Source: Roseibium sediminis (GTDB lineage Bacteria > Pseudomonadota > Alphaproteobacteria > Rhizobiales > Stappiaceae). Taken from it: a DNA stretch of 64,000 nt. The position numbers and the translations under genes are program-made. The DNA lies in contig NZ_VXDB01000007.1 of NCBI RefSeq assembly GCF_008711325.1, positions 124,001 through 188,000 of the forward strand, in the 5' to 3' direction. Shown in pieces: positions 61,577-64,000 of this stretch; position 1 is the first letter of the stretch; the number at the start of each line of letters is the position of its first letter. The notes beneath the pieces are model-generated. The model searched no databases, was not told the DNA's origin, and was given only the letters and a program-made list of their open reading frames with translations.

Positions 61577-62227
61577 CTGGAACTCATCGCTGAAAATTTG
61601 GCCGTCGATCGCGGGGACCGTAGGGTCTTTGAAGGACTGTCCTTCACCTTGTCCGGTGGTACCGCGCTTGTGGTGACCGGACCAAACGGGGTTGGAAAAT
61701 CCTCTCTCCTGCGCACGCTGGCAGGCCTCGTCTCGTTGATGGAAGGCACCTTGCGTCTGGAGGGCGGTGAGACCGATCTGACACCCTTCGAACACACCCA
61801 CTATTTCGGCCATCAGGATGCGGTCAAACCGGCCCTCTCCGTTCAGGAAAACCTTGCCTTCTGGCGTGATTTTTCTGCACCAGCGACACCGGAGAGCTTT
61901 GCAGCCGGAACCATTCGGCCATTGGAAGCACTGGATTTGTTGGGCATTGGTCACACAGCCCGCTTGCCCGCCGCTTATCTTTCGGCAGGACAAAAACGCC
62001 GCCTTTCACTGGCCCGCCTGTTGGTGACGCCGCGCCCCATATGGCTGATGGATGAACCGACCTCCGCTCTCGACACCAAGTCGGAAGCCACCTTGTTGGG
62101 ACTGATGAACTCGCATCTTGCCCATGGCGGCATGATCGTGACAGCAACACACACCCCCCTCGCCCTGACGCCGATGCAAAAGCTGCATCTGGATACGGCC
62201 CCCTCAGAGCCGGAGGAAACAGCATGA
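61577..62227 (+). CDS. ccmA: heme exporter ATP-binding subunit CcmA
   Basis: 216 residues if started at CTG 61577. Walker A is VVTGPNGVGKSSLLR, the ABC signature is LSAGQKRRLSLARL and Walker B is IWLMDEPTSALD. With CcmB it powers heme handling in System I cytochrome c maturation. CTG 61577 gives ELIAENLAVDRGDRRVF, the normal CcmA N-terminus, and has a G-rich stretch upstream; the first standard start in frame, TTG 61598, would remove the first beta strand. It overlaps ccmB by ATGA. Confidence 0.88.
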   Translation: MELIAENLAVDRGDRRVFEGLSFTLSGGTALVVTGPNGVGKSSLLRTLAGLVSLMEGTLRLEGGETDLTPFEHTHYFGHQDAVKPALSVQENLAFWRDFSAPATPESFAAGTIRPLEALDLLGIGHTARLPAAYLSAGQKRRLSLARLLVTPRPIWLMDEPTSALDTKSEATLLGLMNSHLAHGGMIVTATHTPLALTPMQKLHLDTAPSEPEETA

Positions 62228-62895
62228 ACGGGTGGGTGTCAGCACTCTTTCTCCGGGAACTCCGTTTGGCCGTCCGCGTGGGCGGCAGCGGCGTCGTCGG
62301 CGTCCTGTTCTTCCTTGCCGTGGTCACTGTCATCCCCTTTGGCGTTGGTCCGGACCTGAACCTTTTGGCCCGCATCGGCCCGGCCATCTTGTGGATCGGC
62401 GCGCTGCTCGCCACGCTTCTCGGGTTGGACCGGCTGTTTCAGGCCGACCGAGATGATGGCGCTCTGGACCTCATCCTGATGTCCGGCCGCTCAATGGAAC
62501 TGGTGGTTCTGGTGAAATGCCTCGCCCACTGGATGGCAACCGGCTTGCCTCTTGTGCTGGCCGCGCCCGTGTTTGCCATCTTCCTGAACCTTGATCCGGT
62601 TGCCATCGGCGCGGTCACCCTGACCCTGCTGGTCGGCACGCCTGCGCTCACCCTGATCGGCGCAATCGGGGCATCCTTGACGGTCACGCTCAGGCGTGGC
62701 GGATTGCTGATGGCAGTTCTGGTCATACCCCTCGCGATCCCGGTGCTGATTTTCGGCGTGAGCTCGGCGGATGCCGCCATCCATGATCCGGTCCCGTTCC
62801 TGACCCCGTTCCTGATCCTCTGCGCCCTGTCGCTGATCGCTGCAGTCATCGGTCCCTTCGCATCCGCAACGGCCCTGCGCTTTGCAAGCGATTGA
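62224..62895 (+). CDS. ccmB: heme exporter membrane subunit CcmB
   Basis: 223 residues with six hydrophobic segments. LFLRELRLAVRVGGSGVVGVLFFLAVVTVIPFGVGPD at the N-terminus and GLDRLFQADRDDGALDLILMS are CcmB signatures. It is the permease partner of CcmA. ATGA overlap at 62224-62227 couples it to ccmA. A 104-bp gap precedes ccmC. Confidence 0.95.
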   Translation: MNGWVSALFLRELRLAVRVGGSGVVGVLFFLAVVTVIPFGVGPDLNLLARIGPAILWIGALLATLLGLDRLFQADRDDGALDLILMSGRSMELVVLVKCLAHWMATGLPLVLAAPVFAIFLNLDPVAIGAVTLTLLVGTPALTLIGAIGASLTVTLRRGGLLMAVLVIPLAIPVLIFGVSSADAAIHDPVPFLTPFLILCALSLIAAVIGPFASATALRFASD

Positions 62896-62999
62896 TTGTG
62901 AATTGCAAGTGATCGTGTTTAGCGATTGATTAGGCGCAATGAAAAGGATGCGGCGCCGTGTCCATTGAATGAAACTCTCCGCTAGCTTAGAACGGTTCT

Positions 63000-63767
63000 A
63001 TGGCATTTTGGGACTTCGCTAATCCGACGCGCTTCATGCGCCTGACCGACCGCGTTTTGCCGTGGCTCATCGGCGCGTGCGCAATCGCGTTTGCAATCGG
63101 GCTCTACAAGAGCTTCTTCATGGCCCCCGAGGACTATCAGCAGGGCGATACGGTCCGGATCATGTTCATCCATGTTCCGGCGGCCTGGCTTGCGATGATG
63201 TGCTATTCGGTCATGACCCTGTCGTCGATCGGTACTCTGGTCTGGAAACATCCGCTGGCAGATGTCTCCGCCAAGTCTGCCGCCCCGCTGGGTGCCGCCT
63301 TCACCTTCATCTCGCTGATCACCGGATCGCTCTGGGGCAAGCCCATGTGGGGCACCTACTGGGTGTGGGACGCCAGACTGACCTCTGTTCTGGTGCTCTT
63401 CATCATGTATCTGGGCCTGATGGCGCTCTGGCGCACGATGGAAGACCCGATCAAGGCAGGAAAGGCAGCAGCCGTGCTGACACTGGTTGGCGCGCTCAAC
63501 CTGCCGATCATCAAATTCTCCGTCGACTGGTGGAACACGCTGCATCAGCCTGCCAGCGTGATGCGGCTCGATGGCCCGACAATCCATCCGGACATGCTGA
63601 TCCCGCTGCTGGTGATGGCGCTGGCTTTCACGCTTCTGTTCTTCACCCTTCACCTGATGGCCATGCGCAATGAAATCCTGCGCAGGCGTGTGCGGTCCAT
63701 GCGCCAGAAGGCTGCGGCAAGTGCCCGCCCGGCAGCCGCAACAGCATCGACGCAGGCTGCGGAGTAA
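63000..63767 (+). CDS. ccmC: heme-handling protein CcmC
   Basis: 255 residues with six membrane segments. The tryptophan-rich motif GTYWVWDARLTSVLVL near residue 118 and flanking histidines (FIHVPAAW; LHQPAS) bind heme for transfer to CcmE. The C-terminus is Ala-rich. The gap of 104 bp after ccmB could contain a secondary promoter. ccmD begins 3 bases after the stop. Confidence 0.96.
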   Translation: MAFWDFANPTRFMRLTDRVLPWLIGACAIAFAIGLYKSFFMAPEDYQQGDTVRIMFIHVPAAWLAMMCYSVMTLSSIGTLVWKHPLADVSAKSAAPLGAAFTFISLITGSLWGKPMWGTYWVWDARLTSVLVLFIMYLGLMALWRTMEDPIKAGKAAAVLTLVGALNLPIIKFSVDWWNTLHQPASVMRLDGPTIHPDMLIPLLVMALAFTLLFFTLHLMAMRNEILRRRVRSMRQKAAASARPAAATASTQAAE

Positions 63768-63770
63768 TTC

Positions 63771-63953
63771 ATGGATCCCTTTGACCTCGGACCGCATGCC
63801 GGTTTCATCGTAGCCTGTTACATCATCACCTTTTCCGTGGTGGCTGCCGTGATCGGCTGGGTCCTGATCGACCGTGCCCAGCTGAATGCAGCCCTCAAGG
63901 AACTTGAGGATCAGGGCATTACCCGCGCAAGCAACAAACAGAACGCATCATGA
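63771..63953 (+). CDS. ccmD: heme exporter protein CcmD
   Basis: 60 residues with one membrane helix (GFIVACYIITFSVVAAVIGWVLID) preceded by DLGPHA and followed by a charged tail QLNAALKELEDQGITR, as in CcmD. It helps release holo-CcmE from CcmABC. It overlaps the next gene by ATGA at 63950-63953. Confidence 0.92.
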   Translation: MDPFDLGPHAGFIVACYIITFSVVAAVIGWVLIDRAQLNAALKELEDQGITRASNKQNAS

Positions 63954-64000
63954 GCGATCAGGCACCTACTCCCGCACAGGCAGCTGAACCAAAGCGCCGT
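63950..64000 (+). CDS. ccmG: probable thiol:disulfide interchange protein CcmG/DsbE, 5' end only
   Basis: Only 17 codons fit in the window: MSDQAPTPAQAAEPKRR. The ATG overlaps the ccmD stop. The call rests on position, since ccmG follows ccmD in this operon type, and on an N-terminus ending in a basic cluster before what would be the signal anchor. Confidence 0.55.
   Translation, partial: MSDQAPTPAQAAEPKRR

Overview
The window reads as chromosomal DNA of a GC-rich alphaproteobacterium of the Rhizobiales/Hyphomicrobiales. The aerobic cobaltochelatase pair cobS/cobT, a mesaconyl-CoA hydratase of the ethylmalonyl-CoA pathway, the alphaproteobacterial LexA box (GTTC-N7-GTTC) in front of an imuA-imuB-dnaE2 mutasome, and a run cobT-cobS-dnaJ-like-bolA-corC-aroB-aroK-xerD all fit that group. 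A marine Stappiaceae-like genus (Roseibium/Labrenzia/Stappia) is my best guess; this is inference, because no rRNA is present. Coding density is high and no phage, IS transposase or CRISPR array is visible.

Layout. 1-5040: the end of an SHMT-like PLP enzyme, mesaconyl-CoA hydratase, a LuxR regulator, an exported amidase and an HD-domain protein that carries the ligand pattern of PhnZ/TmpB-type di-iron oxygenases. 5068-9900: L,D-transpeptidase lipoprotein, accA, DUF3108 protein, rpmB and the queuosine-precursor transporter yhhQ. 9963-20064: LysE exporter, phytase-like protein, cobT, cobS, DnaJ-like protein, bolA, CNNM/CBS protein, aroB, aroK, a tiny membrane protein and xerD. 20071-23724: a four-gene operon, ispG to pyridoxal kinase to DUF429 to a membrane-anchored protein with a LAS (MepA-like) zinc motif. 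23946-29387: membrane protein, 3-hydroxybutyrate dehydrogenase with a patatin, an exported pentapeptide-repeat protein, MipA and YggT. 29433-32379: trm112, Lon-N protein, CnoX-type thioredoxin, ProX-type editing protein and tRNA-Gly(GCC). 32510-38515: a dispersed repeat, a thuA-like sugar operon behind a LacI-type operator, a TetR locus, ggt, a cytochrome c and YchJ. 38568-44450: the SOS mutasome. 44678-49006: an oligosaccharide flippase with a BioF2/CelD-type acetyltransferase, a second copy of the dispersed repeat, and an acyl-CoA synthetase. 49205-55153: divergent acnB and acnA. 55408-59087: a GDSL autotransporter followed by a remnant of the acnA 3' end and an array of REP-like hairpins that encloses a GIY-YIG nuclease gene. 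59088-61351: the queCDEF operon. 61577-64000: ccmABCDG, cut by the window end.

How the genes work together: queCDEF makes preQ1 de novo while YhhQ would import precursor. AcnA and AcnB serve the TCA cycle and possibly the methylcitrate cycle next to ethylmalonyl-CoA and hydroxybutyrate metabolism. ImuA/ImuB/DnaE2 form the LexA-controlled translesion system. The parts that ordinary annotation explains least are the composite hairpin array with its GIY-YIG gene, the acnA 3' remnant beyond the autotransporter, a dispersed repeat that supplies stop codons to its flanking genes, the PhnZ-like HD protein and the LAS-like protein in the ispG operon.
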